The position numbers were made by a program, and so were the translations under genes. Positions 11,496 through 22,695 of a stretch of DNA of 64,000 bases are shown here, in pieces. The notes under the pieces are model-generated. The model saw only the letters and a program-made list of their open reading frames with translations, was not told the origin of the DNA and made no database searches. The DNA is from Cylicocyclus nassatus. Taxonomy: Eukaryota > Nematoda > Chromadorea > Rhabditida > Strongylidae. The stretch lies in NCBI GenBank assembly GCA_958299035.1, contig CATQJL010000316.1, positions 92,092,443-92,156,442 of the forward strand, in the 5' to 3' direction. Position 1 is the stretch's first letter, and each line of letters opens with the position of its first letter.

Positions 11496-12201
11496 TCACA
11501 TACCCAAATCTTTTGCACATTATCGTGTCCAGGAAGTAACGCTCTTTCGAATGAGCCTACTTGCAGGCTCGTGGAGTGACTGCCGGCCGAGATACAAGCC
11601 TGCAAAGCGGTGCATCAGCGGTAAGGTGCAGGTGGGGTCATGTGCACGCACTGTCAAGAGCCATTTTCAGCAAAGAAACTCACCAGCACACGTCCGATGG
11701 ATAGAGGATGGCAAAGAGCATCCATTCAATCCGAGCAGCCTTGTTGGAATGCCTTCAATAGGTTTCCATGTGAGGGAAATTTGGCTTGAAGAAGGAAATT
11801 AAAATTATTTTTTGAAAAAAAGCAGAACAAGTTCAAGCTTGGGTTTTTCTTGGAAGGAACCATTACCCAATTATTGTCCTCGATGAGATCTATGACATGA
11901 TATGCTTACTTGTCCGGAAAAGTTCTGTTGTTGCTCCACACAAAGACCTAAAGCAAAAATTCCGCGTTCGAAGAATTATTGTCCGCGACATTGTGACGCG
12001 GCCTTTCCGGACCTTTTTTAGAAAAAGGTTTTTAAAACTTTTATAATACATGTTTTCCAGAAAGCGCAATGTGTGGGTTGTAGCTCTTGGTGAGCTCTAT
12101 CACCATATGCAATCCAATCATTTTTTCATCTTTGTTTTCCATCCGAAAATATGCGATGAAACAAGGAAGGCGGCTTGTCCGCAACTTTTTGGCGGTCACT
12201 G

Positions 12202-13882
12202 TATGTGGGAGGAGCTGAGCGGCGTTTGCCATTTTTGGACTACCTTTGCTTGTTTCAATTTCTATGCGCGACAAAATTTATCAAGTACATCTATGAATAC
12301 TATGTATATCCCATATGATAACCAATTTGGAGCTTCGTAGAGTTCTTTTCGGCATAAACTCAATATTCAAGAGGAAAACTCTTTTCGATTTTGGCTTTGA
12401 ATTTTACCTAGATTACGACTTAGGAGATATTTGGTGCTCATTTCAAATAACCTGCTTCACTCTATCGAATAGTACCCTTAGTCTTCTAGCAAAACAAGTA
12501 GTTTGATTTGAAAAGGGTTCACTTTGTGGAAAACCCTAAAATGTCAGCTGAGTGTGATTTATAACTGACTTACCAGCTCACTGTTCAACATTCAGAGTAC
12601 ATTGAATGAAATAAAACGAATAACGAAAAGTTTAGTTGTAATTATCACTTTCTACTTTCTGTCATTGCTGGGAGCATGCAAATTGACTGGAGCCGTTCTG
12701 GCAATCGGCAATGAAATCCCATGAGAGTATACTTGAGCTGTTTTTCAAACGAGTGCGATTGCAAAGGTGAAAATTGCGCGTCATAATCTGTGTTGCGTTG
12801 GCCATTTTGTGGATATTTTCTGGAAAATATTCTGAACCTACTGTCTTACCTGAAGTTTAGAATCAGAAAGAGCTAAGAAGCACTAGAATGAAATAAATAT
12901 TTCTACCGATTCTGCATGTTGTGTGGTACGAAGTTAGGTAACGCTGTACAGGGTGTTCTATATGGAGTGTGACGCGAAAACGATTTCATAACTTTGCAGG
13001 GACTCAGTAAATGCAAATTTTTGTTCCCATCTAATAGGCAAAAAAGTTCTGTATAATGTCTTATAGAAGACTTTCACGATATCCTCCTCTGGCTTTCGTA
13101 AAAGCATTTTTTCGCTTTCAAAAAAGTTTCACATGTGCGCAATGGTTTTTGTCCCAACTCATAAGTCTCTTTTTAGCAATCAAGTGACAGAGGTTTTGAA
13201 GAACAGGCTCTCTCAGGTAGACAGAAAAGAGAATCCGTTAGATTAAGATTGGGCGAGTTAGGAAGCCAAACATTGTTTTTTCTATCCGAAAGATGAATTT
13301 TACACAACTGCAGTTTATTCTTTTCGCTGTAACTGGTGCCCAGTCCTGCTAAAAATTCCAAACAGGCCTATATTATTTGCTTTGGCCCAAGAAAGCACCA
13401 TAACCACTCAAAATTCGCCTCCTATGCTTTTTTCAGAATTCCGAACACCTGCGATTTACAGTTATCATAGCGACTACGGTTAATATAATTTGAGCTAGAT
13501 CAACCTTAACTAACTGAATCAAGAGCCGCATGGGGCAAAAGATTATGCAGAGATGACTGTCATCAGAACATGGCATGAAATAAACCAAACATGTATTTCT
13601 CGCAGCCCATTACATTTCTTGTGCACCACGCTGAAGTTCGTCTAAAAATTCGCGACCGCCTTCCCCATCTACCTTTCATTTTCCCCGTGAAATGATCTTC
13701 AAAGCGAATTTGCACTGAAATCCAGGTTTACAGTCGATAAGTCTTTTTTGTCACGTCCATCGTAGCTCTCGGCTCTACACAAGGCGACAGCTGACATTTG
13801 TTCGCGAAATGCATTATAGACGCACGTTAGACTTGACTTGCAATGAGACTAGAAAGTCTAAGCAGCAACAGCAGTTTATCTG
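12202..13882. other. Unassigned; fragment of a foldback family
   Basis: Bases 12370-12510 (TTTTACCTAGATTACGACTT and onward) resemble 53545-53665, the left flank of another foldback copy. At about 12951 a CAGGGTGTTCTATATGGAGT start resembles a TIR, but no partner was found. No exon is supported. Confidence 0.4.
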
Positions 13883-14340
13883 AAGGCACTTCCACTCAAA
13901 TTGCGGATAATGAGATATTGATGTTATATAATAACGGGGCCCCTAATTAAGCAGTCAAACTTCGCTGAAGATGAATTCCAAAGCGATAAAACCGCTCCAG
14001 AAGGTAGGAGCAGCCTCGCTGGCTTCGTCTATCAACATGGGTGGTCTAGAGATGCAAGTCCGAAATTGTGCTTCAGCTTAGATAGAAAGGTCGCAACTTG
14101 ATTTTGATGGAGAGAGGATTATGACATTTGAATACATCAACGCCCATGTTTGGACTTGTTATTTTCAAACCATCCAAGTTGGGAGCCAGCACGGCCGCTT
14201 CTACATTCTGGAGTCGTTTCCTCGCTTTGGAATTCTTTTGCAACGAGACTCGGGCGACGGCTTAGTTGGGGACCCCGCTATTACATAACATTAGAATCTC
14301 ATCATCCTCAGTTCGGGTGGATGGTGCCCTTAGAAAGATT
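13883..14340. mobile_element. Foldback family A, copy 1
   Basis: A palindromic element of about 450 bp. The left end AAGGCACTTCCACTCAAA mirrors the right end GGGTGGATGGTGCCCTT. Internal marks: TTATATAATAACGGGGCCCC and CCGCTCCAGAAGGTAG on the left, GCTTCTACATTCTGGAG and GACCCCGCTATTACATAA on the right. Confidence 0.85.
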
Positions 14341-14869
14341 CAGAGCAATGCTGTGCTTCTGAAGGTTGCGGCATTTCGCTTTGATAGAGAGCTGTATAAT
14401 TACCAAAGACAATCTGATTATCGCGTCATGGCACTACTGCTATTTATTATGTTGCGAGCATGGCCAACTACTAATGCTAATCAGAAATCCAAGCACGTGA
14501 GCAACCGCTCGCTAGAGGGCAGTTAATGAGGTGCATTGTGGAGACTAGAGACGGGGGCCGCGCGCCATGATGGCAGAGCGGAAGGCCGGCGGCAGCTGTA
14601 GCCGGAGCTCGTTCGCGTTGGTTACTTGCCAGCAATGCAGAGCGAGTGGGCAAGTGGGCAAGTGGTCAAGCCGCCGCTAGAGCGCCTTCCCAGAGACGGT
14701 TAGCTGCTGAGACTCGCAGAGAAGTCAGGCGAACCACGCAGACACGCGCGCGCACACACGAGTCGCTTGCCCAACAGCTCGAAGCTTCGCGTTTGGGCCT
14801 GCGATCAATGCGAGCTCTCCCAATTTAGCACATAAAACAAAGCCCGAGAGTAGTTCAGTGTATTTTCAG
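14341..14869 (+). other. GC-rich stretch upstream of the first PDZ exon
   Basis: From about 14540 the sequence becomes GC-rich, unlike its neighbours, and looks like exon or promoter-proximal DNA. An ATG-ATG at about 14567 opens a frame (MMAERKAGGSC...) that stops in a CGCTAG at about 14677. A weak donor inside it would give the phase needed by the next exon, but would supply no N-terminal PDZ half. The last bases form a canonical intron end (TGTATTTTCAG). Confidence 0.3.
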
Positions 14870-15164
14870 ATCAGCTGGTCTGCTGCGAATCGGCGACCGC
14901 ATCGCGGCAATCGCCGGGTGGCATGCTGCGGACGACGAGAACACCGCAGCTGGCGCTATCGACGACGCGACATCGCACCCGGAAGGCGGGCCTGCGACTC
15001 GGCAGGGCGGAGCTGCGACGCTCTCAGCGACGGCGACTTTGACGCCGCCGCATCTGTTGATCCGATCGCCGACGGCGGCCGAGTTTCGCGACGCCGCGAA
15101 CGCCGCGCGATCCGCGACCGTTGCTATTGCTATCGCTTTGATTCGCGAAACGACTAGTATGGTG
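14870..15164 (+). CDS. mpz-1: Exon: C-terminal half of the first PDZ domain of a MUPP1/PATJ-like scaffold
   Basis: Bounded by a canonical TATTTTCAG acceptor and a GTGAGG donor, this 295-nt exon contributes one base to a split codon and then 98 codons, ending in phase 0. The protein opens SAGLLRIGDRIAAIAGW, a clear PDZ signature (Leu-x-x-Gly-Asp-x-Ile-x-x-Ile-x-Gly). Near the end, TAAEFRDAANAARSATVAIA looks like the second PDZ helix plus final strand. About 50 Ala/Thr/Pro-rich residues separate the two, longer than a usual PDZ loop. The alternative is that the helix is ENTAAGAIDD and the rest is linker. PDZ domains bind C-terminal peptides and organise membrane-associated complexes. The exon ends in the phase with which the next PDZ exon (28690) begins, so direct joining is possible. 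The upstream exon with the carboxylate-binding loop was not found. The gene symbol is inferred from the later exons. Confidence 0.65.
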
Positions 15165-16949
15165 GTGAGGATTTTCCTTTTTTCACTCGGTTTTTATAGT
15201 CATTGATTTTCACTAAAATATCAGTCTTCCACTCCCAAGGGCTCGTGTAATTATTGGCTTAACTTCGTACTTGTTGAACTTGACTAATCTCATTTGAGAC
15301 CTGCCTAGGCGCGCCAAGTCAATGTTGATGCGTCAACATATGAATAACTTGGCCTTGAGCCAATTCCACAGCTTTTGTTCCCGTCTAGCTTCTGTCCATA
15401 TTTTTCTCGTTGAATTATGTAAGAAGGAACGCATAATAGTGGAAGGAGGGTGAATAGTTATGCGTCGTTTTCGAGAAAATTGCGGGTTCATTCGCATAAT
15501 TTGTTCTCTAATTGCTTTTTTCCTTATGCTATGAGTAACTAAGTATCGGCATGGAGCTGGAGAAACTCACGTTTAGACTATTTGCCCAAATTCACCGAAA
15601 AATGATATGATAAATTTTTGCTTTCTTGAAGTCGTTTTATTTGTGTTTCATCACTTTTGACGCATTTTTATTCTTTTCACAAATCTCACTCGTCTACAAT
15701 TTCCCTCTTACTTCTCATTCTTGACGGAAAAATATTTTGAAAATTGCCCTTTTTCAGCATCAGGTGAATTTTTCAAAATTTGGAACTGGCTTGCCATTTT
15801 TGTCCAAAAATCTCTTCTCTCCTTTTTTGTCTCTCAGGCATTTCCACCAATTGCAGGTATTATTACTTTGTAGTTATCGTTGTGGCTTTTGGCAGCTTCA
15901 AGCAGGAGAACCTGCTTTGCTTCTTTCAAATTTCATTCATTTGTTCATGCATAATTAACGTGGTATAGTATGGAACTTATTGTCTAGATGTTGATTTATT
16001 TAGGTATTTGCACTTACCACATTGAACAGACTTATTCCATGTATGGTAGAATTATAGCTCAAACTTATATTTCAGAAAAATTTGACTATTTACAATAGGC
16101 TGACTAGAATTATGGAAGATCCACTTGAGTAAATCAACTTACCATCAACCGGATTTCCTTAGTATGAAATCATTCCTCAGAATCAGAACTCATATCAGAA
16201 TCTGTACAAAATCGTGCATGATCTGGCAACTCTAAAATTAGCCTGCACATTTTCTATGGACAGTCGCGTTGTTTGTCTTCCTCTTTCTTTCCCTTCGTTT
16301 ACAAATCAATTTACTTGCACTTTTCTATCCTATACTTCGCCCAAAAATGAATCTGCACCTATGCTGCCTAAATTCTTTTTGCCTATTCCATTCAGCACAA
16401 GGGCAGCGAGCTGAGAATTTTGAAGTAGGCGGAAATTCGATAATTTCTGCATTCTTGCAAGAAGTGTCAGGATTGTCTTGGCTCTCTTTTGATCACACTG
16501 GCTGACTCAATTCCAATTCATGTTTAGAAGCTTTTCTTTCCGTCTAATGACTAGATGTTGAAATACTTGGAACTTATTTAGTGTCAAAAGGAATAATGCA
16601 TTGAAGCGCCAACGTCCCACGTTTAAAATGTTCATTTCCCTTTTATAGTAGTAGAGGCGAAATAAAGACCCATGTCCTTCTCGTAAAAGAAGTGCTCTTT
16701 TTGCTCAAACGCTTCACTTTGACTGACGGCTCAAGCTATGACAGAACGACTGAGCTGAATTTGAAATGTCTATGACTCCGATCACATTTGTCTCACATGC
16801 CCAAGCATTTTGAATAGCTAAGTGTTGTGTACGTGCTGAATGTTAATCTATCGCATTGCCTACTTAATCACCATAAAATTATGTGGAAACAGCAAGTGAT
16901 TCTGAGTATTGACATCCTTCCTCGCGTGCCCTCGGACCATCTCTTTATG
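15165..16949 (+). other. Start of a long intron, no gene seen
   Basis: AT-rich, without a convincing exon or inverted repeat. Several short frames rich in Phe/Leu reflect T-rich DNA. Confidence 0.5.
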
Positions 16950-17409
16950 AGCACATTCCATCCAAATCGACGGTGATGAGAGTTTGATGTTATATAATAG
17001 GGGGGCCCCTGCTATGCATCCGCCAAGTCTGGCTGCTAAGGATGATCCGAAGCGAGGGAACTGCTCCAGAAGGTAGAAGCGACCACATTGGCTCCCTCCG
17101 CCCATCAACGTGGTTTGTTTGAGGAAGGAAGTCCAAAATTGAGTTCTATAACACGAAGAAAGGTTGCAGATATGGTGATGGTAATAAAGTACGAATCTAC
17201 GACAATTCTGGATAGAATAAAGCCCAAGTTTGCTCTTGTTATCTTCACACCGCATACTTATGGCCTGGTCAGCGTGGCCGCTTCTACATTTTAGACGGTT
17301 TTCTCTTGTTATCTCATCTTTTGGAGCGAGACTTGAGCGACTGCCTAGTTAGAGGCTCCGCTGTTATATAACGTGAAAACCTCATCACCCTCATCCGATG
17401 GTGCCTTTG
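16950..17409. mobile_element. Foldback family A, copy 2
   Basis: The ends CACATTCCATCCAAATCG and CATCCGATGGTGCCTTT mirror each other. The interior has TTATATAATAGGGGGGCCCC on the left and GGCTCCGCTGTTATATAA on the right. It ends 14 bp before a Helitron. Confidence 0.8.
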
Positions 17410-17423
17410 AGAATGATCATAAA

Positions 17424-18598
17424 CTAGCTGGCTTACCCGGCTCCGCCGTATCCGGACCAAACTTGGCACACATACACTTCGGGCCCCGGCGGGTGTCACA
17501 GTCCACTTTTCGTTATCGATCGATGTCGATTTTACCGATTTTTATCGATTTTTTTGCAGAGTTCACCTACAGGGCTAGGAGTTGGCACAGGGGGGGGAAG
17601 TGAGCATGGGGATTCCGAATACAATATTAGTTTTCAGGATCGTCCATTACTTTTATCGATTTTATCGATTTTTTTTGTAAAGTTTGACCTGCGGGGCTGG
17701 GAGTTTGCACAGGGGGGTAATCGAGCATGCTGATTACGAACACAATATTAGTTTTCAGGATCGTCCATTACTTTTATCGATTTTATCGATTTTTTTGTAA
17801 AGTTTGACCTGCGGGGCTGGGAGTTTGCACAGGGGGGTAATCGAGCATGCAGATTACGAACACAATATTAGTTTTCAGGATCGTCCATTACTTTTATCGA
17901 TTATATCGATTTTTTGAAAATTTGAGCTAGGGGGCTGGAATTTGGCAAGGGGTGTAATCGAGCATGCCGATCACCCCCCTTGGGGGTGATCAGCATGCTC
18001 GATTACCCCCCTGTGCCAACTCCCAGCCCCCTAGCTCAAACTTTGCAAAAAATCGATAAAATCGATAATAGTAATCGATAATCCCGAAAACCAATATTGT
18101 ATTCGGAATCCCCATGCTCGATTACCCCCCTGTGCCAACTCCCAGCCCCGTAGCTCAAACTTTGCAAAAAAATCGATAAAATCGATAAAAGTAATCGATA
18201 ATCCTGAAAACCAATATTGTATTCGGAATCCCCATGCTCGATTACCCCCCTGTGCCAACTCCCAGCCCCGTAGCTCAAACTTTGCAAAAAAAATCAATAA
18301 AATCGATAAAAGTAATCGATAATCCTGAAAACCAATATTGTATTCGGAATCCCCATGCTCGATTACCCCCCTATGCCAACTCCCAGCCCCGTAGGTGAAC
18401 TCAGCAAAAAAATCGATAAAAATCGATAAAATCGATATCGATCGATGACGAAAAGTAGCCTATGACACCCGCCGGGGCCCGTAGTGTATGTGTGCCAAGT
18501 TTGGTCCGGGTCGGTTCAGAAATGGAATTTTCTATTCGGAACATACGTACATACATACAGACAGACAGACAAACAGACATTCAGCTTTATATATAAGA
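17424..18598 (-). mobile_element. Helitron copy A carrying an inverted satellite
   Basis: Read on the minus strand it starts TCTTATATATAAAGCTGAAT after an A and ends GCCGGGTAAGCCAGCTAG before a T, so both termini fit Helitron rules. A TGTCTGTCTG microsatellite follows the 5' end. The interior is two opposed arrays of a 121-bp unit. No coding capacity for Rep/helicase is visible. A near-identical copy in the opposite orientation is at 56162-57226. Confidence 0.85.
17520..18440. repeat. Two opposed arrays of a 121-bp satellite unit
   Basis: The unit contains TCGATTTTATCGATTTTTT, GAGCTACGGGGCTGGGAGTT, GGGGGGTAATCGAGCATG and CAATATTGTATTCGGAATCC (or complements). About three and a half units run one way from 17520, then reverse around a central hairpin at 17964-17996 (GATCACCCCC/GGGGGTGATC) and run the other way to 18440. 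Spacing of identical motifs at 18199 and 18320 gives 121 bp. Confidence 0.9.
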
Positions 18599-20548
18599 TA
18601 GTACAACCCAAAAAACCATGCTTTCAAAGAGGAAGAGTAGGAATGAAGGAGTTGAGAGTTTACGTAGAGATTTGTTGTAAGAAGGTAGTATATGCATCGT
18701 ATCTATTACTGAGGCTGCATTCGGAGCTGTTGCGTGCCGCAACCGTGTCAGCGCCGTTCCAGCGCCCGCGCGGTAACTCTGAGCATAATTTGAATAGAGA
18801 ACGTCGCATCGCTCTCGTTTCTATCACAAAAGAGTCTACGAATTTTAGCGCAATGTCCCAAGTAAGCGCAAAGATATTGGCTATAGAGCAAAGGTCGAGA
18901 AAACATGTTACAATTTATTTTGCTGATTTCAAATATTTATTGCTGGTCTGCTAGTTTCTTCTTTTTGCCACCCCCCTTACTCACTTTTTACAGCACAGCA
19001 AACAATGGAATCTTATACCTTCTGTTTTGATGCCCACCAGACTTTTTTTTAGTACAAGACTCGGATTTCGTCTCTTACATGATGTGTATACACATGTGAG
19101 CAGTGAAAAGATACCCAGCAGATTGTTCCCTATTGTTGTTATCTGCCTCGTAATTCCATGCTTACAAATAGAGGCAATGTCCGCGCAAACTCTCTATTCT
19201 CATTTTATTTTCAATTCCCATGTTTTTGGCCATTTCCGGGCTTCTTATGGTGCTGAGCCTGAATGTGGGCTTCAAACCTTAGGACTTAACGAAATCAGCC
19301 TCATCACCACGCAACCAAGAAGAAATGAAAAGAATCGAGTGTGGCTCATAGCCAGATCAAGTATCAGTGCTCAGGATAATGCAGAGTTTTGCAGCCAAAA
19401 AATGGCTAGATCCGTTAAAAAATGCTCGAAAACTTTTGTATAATGTTATTTACTTCAACTGAATTAAATGTTGTCTTTGGCCATATTTATGGGAAATTTC
19501 ATCATCAAAGAGCTGAATTGAAATTCGGAACACATAAGTGGTCGCGATAAATGATCAATAGGATTTTCCTGAACAGAACGAGCAGGCATAGAATCGAATT
19601 CCAGCTAAAATTAGATACAGTAAACGTCTTGGCAGTTTTGCTGATGTGATCGAAATGCAAAAAAATCACTCGAGGCACCCTAAAATTTGACATATGGGGC
19701 CTTTTCGCAGATAGATCTGTATAAAAATAAGTCCGTTACAGATAAAGTCGCTCTGGGTTTATCTGACCAGGATTTTAAGGCATAATGAAAAAGGACCTAT
19801 CTGTGAACGGCAGTCGCAGGATTTCCGTTCTGAGGGGGGGGGCAATTCTTTACAAATAAAGGTTTGAGCGGCGTTAGCCACGCACTCCAAAAAATGTTTG
19901 GGGTGCTTCTCAAAATTTTTGCGGCCCGTAACCCTGAAGTCTAGAGAAAGGGAGCTATAAGGCTTAATTGAATTTTTTAAAGATTTTAAAAAATTATTCT
20001 AATTATTCACAAGAATAAATAAGTCACCTGCACATTTTTTTAAACCCATATAGGTAAATTCATATATTTGGCGACCTATTTCGGGGGGGGGGGGGGGCTT
20101 TTCCCTTTCCCCCTCTTCGTTCCGCCACTGTTATATATCCGTGGGGCGGACTCAAGGAAAACGGACTCACTTGAGTCAAAAAACGACCGTATATATCAGA
20201 TTACAGGTTATTTCTCTCAATCAGCTTGTGTCGTTGTGATATGTCAACTTGAATTTTGATTTAAGCACTTCTAAAAAAGCCCAAGACCTTTATTCTCTAA
20301 CATGAATTCTCAAAAATGAGTGCAAGTCTTAGGTCTCATCCTAATGGAACCAAAAAATACCCTGAACGTGACTCATTTTGCATGTCCTAGGAGCGCTGCA
20401 CACAGGTGCAGCTGTGACTCGCGAGCGCTCAGCTCACTTGCCCAAAACCATCGGCCTTGCCACTAGTTCGCTCTCAAATTTCATACGAGAAGCGACATTT
20501 GTCCTCATCATTCCGTAGTCCAGCTTATGTTCCGCAGTGCTCAAAGAT
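18599..20548. other. Unassigned intron/intergenic stretch
   Basis: Contains a 156-codon frame that starts inside Helitron sequence and a 138-codon frame at 19027-19443; neither has a motif I recognise or good splice borders. G-runs lie at about 19838 and 20081-20096. A GC-richer block from 20380 could be promoter or 5' UTR. Confidence 0.4.
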
Positions 20549-20607
20549 ATGAAATTGGGTTATCGTCGTCATCGCAACTCGCGCATGGCAGGGCAACATG
20601 TTCAAGA
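20549..20607 (+). CDS. Candidate alternative 5' exon
   Basis: An ATG at 20549 opens MKLGYRRHRNSRMAGQHVQ and then meets a strong donor (AAGA|GTAAGT) at 20608, leaving a phase-2 end. A CCGCAG 11 bp before the ATG could serve as a spliced-leader acceptor. The sequence is too short to assign to a family. It is proposed as a first exon of the PDZ gene only because of position, strand and splice signals. No downstream exon with the matching phase was identified. Confidence 0.3.
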
Positions 20608-21827
20608 GTAAGTAAAGTTGACTAGTTACTAAGAAAAATGTTCTTATTCTCTATTTCTTTACAAAATCATCGTTATCATTACTGCATGGATTGTTTTTCC
20701 TTCAGAATGAGCAAGTGTCAAGGGGGGGGGAGGGATGTTTTCAATTATTTCACGATTTCGTTCCTTCCAAATGGGGCCTAATACTTCAATGATTAGAAAA
20801 GTCTGAAAAACTGATGGAGAAAATGCATTCATGGCCAAGTCGAAGTGTGTTGGAATGGAAATTTTCTCGGTGCTGCTTTTCTTTGGAAATGAGTTCCTGA
20901 CTCGTACATGTGCCTGTGCATGTATTAGATTGAAACATAAGTCTTAACCATCAAAAAATGCTCGGAGGAGCGCTTTAATTTGTAGTTTATGATCTATGCA
21001 GTGCTTTATCATGTACATTAATTTTATTTCAAACAATATGAAAACTCGGAAGCAAAAATTTGACTTCTGGTAGAGACATGCTATCAGCACAAATTTATTC
21101 AGTCGATAACGTAGATCATAAAACTAAAAAGTAAAATATAAAGTTTTTGGGCCTTTTAGCATTTTTGGGGATCAAGGATTGAATAAACGCAACTGTGCTT
21201 GCCTTCATATTCTGTTGCTGCCACATGACAATGATGATTTTTGCTTTGGAAATATTCAAAGACAAAGGTTTTCTTTTTCCAAATTATATCACTTCGGATT
21301 CATTGATCTGGAGGAAAATACGGAATTAAGAAAGTATATGGTGCAACTCTCATGCCAAATAAACATTCTGCTATAGATCAAATGTCAGTTATTCACAAAA
21401 TACCAGTAATAATTCAATTATAAAAGGAAGTAACTGTATTGGATTTGAGTGTTTGCCTTTATCGAATACTAATCCTTCCTCCTTTTTATCTTCACATGTT
21501 CATCGTAGACTTTATTTCCACATTCTGCATATATGTCTTCTATGGCATGAGTATAGGACGGAAAAGATTTTGTCCTTGGCTTTTGTTCGGATTCGAACTG
21601 AAGAAGGGTGTACCGTTGAAGTAGCCTATTTTATTTCGATACTATATCTGGCACCTTTCATTAATTTATTTCATAATAACTCTCGCACAAAATTATTCTA
21701 ACTTCCCAATCATTCTCATTTTCGACTCTCGTTTATCTTATTTTCGAAGGAGAAAATCATGCGCATCCCTACAGCGCTTTCTAAAAAGCATAAATCATTG
21801 CCAATTTATTGTGAAGCACTCAAGCTT
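20608..21827. other. Unassigned AT-rich stretch
   Basis: A G-run at about 20724 and several random frames. No exon or inverted repeat is supported. Confidence 0.4.
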
Positions 21828-22695
21828 AGGGTCAACGGTAAAAAATGGGACACTTACGAAATAACTGGAGGATTCTCAAGAAAGAGAAGTGATTAGACAT
21901 TCCAATTTTGATAGATGTAAGAAAATGTTATTTTCTTTCAGATGATACCTATATAAGGTCAATTACATAATTAATAATTTTTATACTTGCTGAAATGCAA
22001 AGTTAATCACTTCGGCAAATTATGAACTTTGAGCAGTATCTGCGCAGTGAAGCATGTGAGACCACCCAAGGTACCACTGCTGGAGTGGGTGGTGGGACAG
22101 TCACCAAACCCACGACGGCTTGGTGGCCTCAACTTCCAAAGTCAGGAGATATAGCCATTAGCAGCTTCGAGAACGAAGATACGCGCTATTCAATTCCTTC
22201 CAGGTGAACGCATGTTTTCTAGGTATCATCTGATAGAGCTTTTTACGCTATGTCCATCCATGTGCAGCTTGCCTCAGATTTTATCCATTTTCGGAAAATA
22301 TAGGGCAAAACATAATTTTTTGGTTTTTCATTGCGCAAAAAGTAGCTATTTTTCAGGTTTTTTTTCGCAATTTTTCCTGAAATTGAAAAGAAATCTTAGG
22401 CATTTAACATATTGTTCAAAAGGGCATGAAAAGCTCTTTCGAATGGTATGTCATTTGCTTTACGACTTTACGGTATAGCAGTGCAAGATTGAGAGTTGTT
22501 CAAAAAACCCTGTCGGAGTTCTTCACGACGCCACGCATACGGTTATGAGAGAGGAGCGGTAACGCTTGCCAGAATAATAGGCGAAGGTCGGTTATGTAAG
22601 CGACGTTTGAGTTGCAGCTTGCTTGTTATTGGTGAGGACAAAAAATCTTAAAATGTAATAAAAATCAAGCTGTCCCATTTTTTACCGTTCACCCT
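21828..22695. mobile_element. TIR element of about 870 bp containing an exon-like sequence
   Basis: The left end AGGGTCAACGGTAAAAAATG and the right end CATTTTTTACCGTTCACCCT are inverted repeats of about 27 bp with one mismatch. The superfamily is not recognised. The exon-like segment 22022-22203 lies inside, so either the element captured it or two diverged ends flank it by chance. Confidence 0.65.
22022..22203 (+). CDS. Candidate alternative 5' exon inside a TIR element
   Basis: An ATG opens 60 codons (MNFEQYLRSEACETTQG...), rich in Gly, Thr and Ser, with TTAWWPQLPKSGDIAISS near the end, stopping at a donor CCAG|GTGAAC in phase 2. Base composition is more exon-like than its flanks. No domain is recognised. 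If real it would be a unique N-terminus for an isoform of the PDZ gene or a captured exon. The missing piece is a downstream exon beginning in phase 2. Confidence 0.35.

Larger units (their letters stand above)
10343..12201. mobile_element. 1.86-kb Tc1-type palindromic element
   Basis: The two halves are near-perfect reverse complements over about 600 bp (10343-10940 versus 11530-12201). The ends CAGTGACCGCCAAAAAGTTG and its complement are flanked by TA on both sides (10341-10342 and 12202-12203). CAGTG start plus TA duplication is typical of Tc1-like transposons. The arms carry no transposase reading frame that I recognise. The middle holds two further palindromes, which look like nested insertions. 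Short open frames on both strands mirror each other and are by-products of the palindrome. Confidence 0.9.

Noticed and set aside
14646..14828. 60-codon Arg/Ala-rich frame before the first PDZ exon
   Set aside because: It starts at GTG, has no domain, and overlaps two other open frames in GC-rich DNA. It ends at a TAG just before the intron end.
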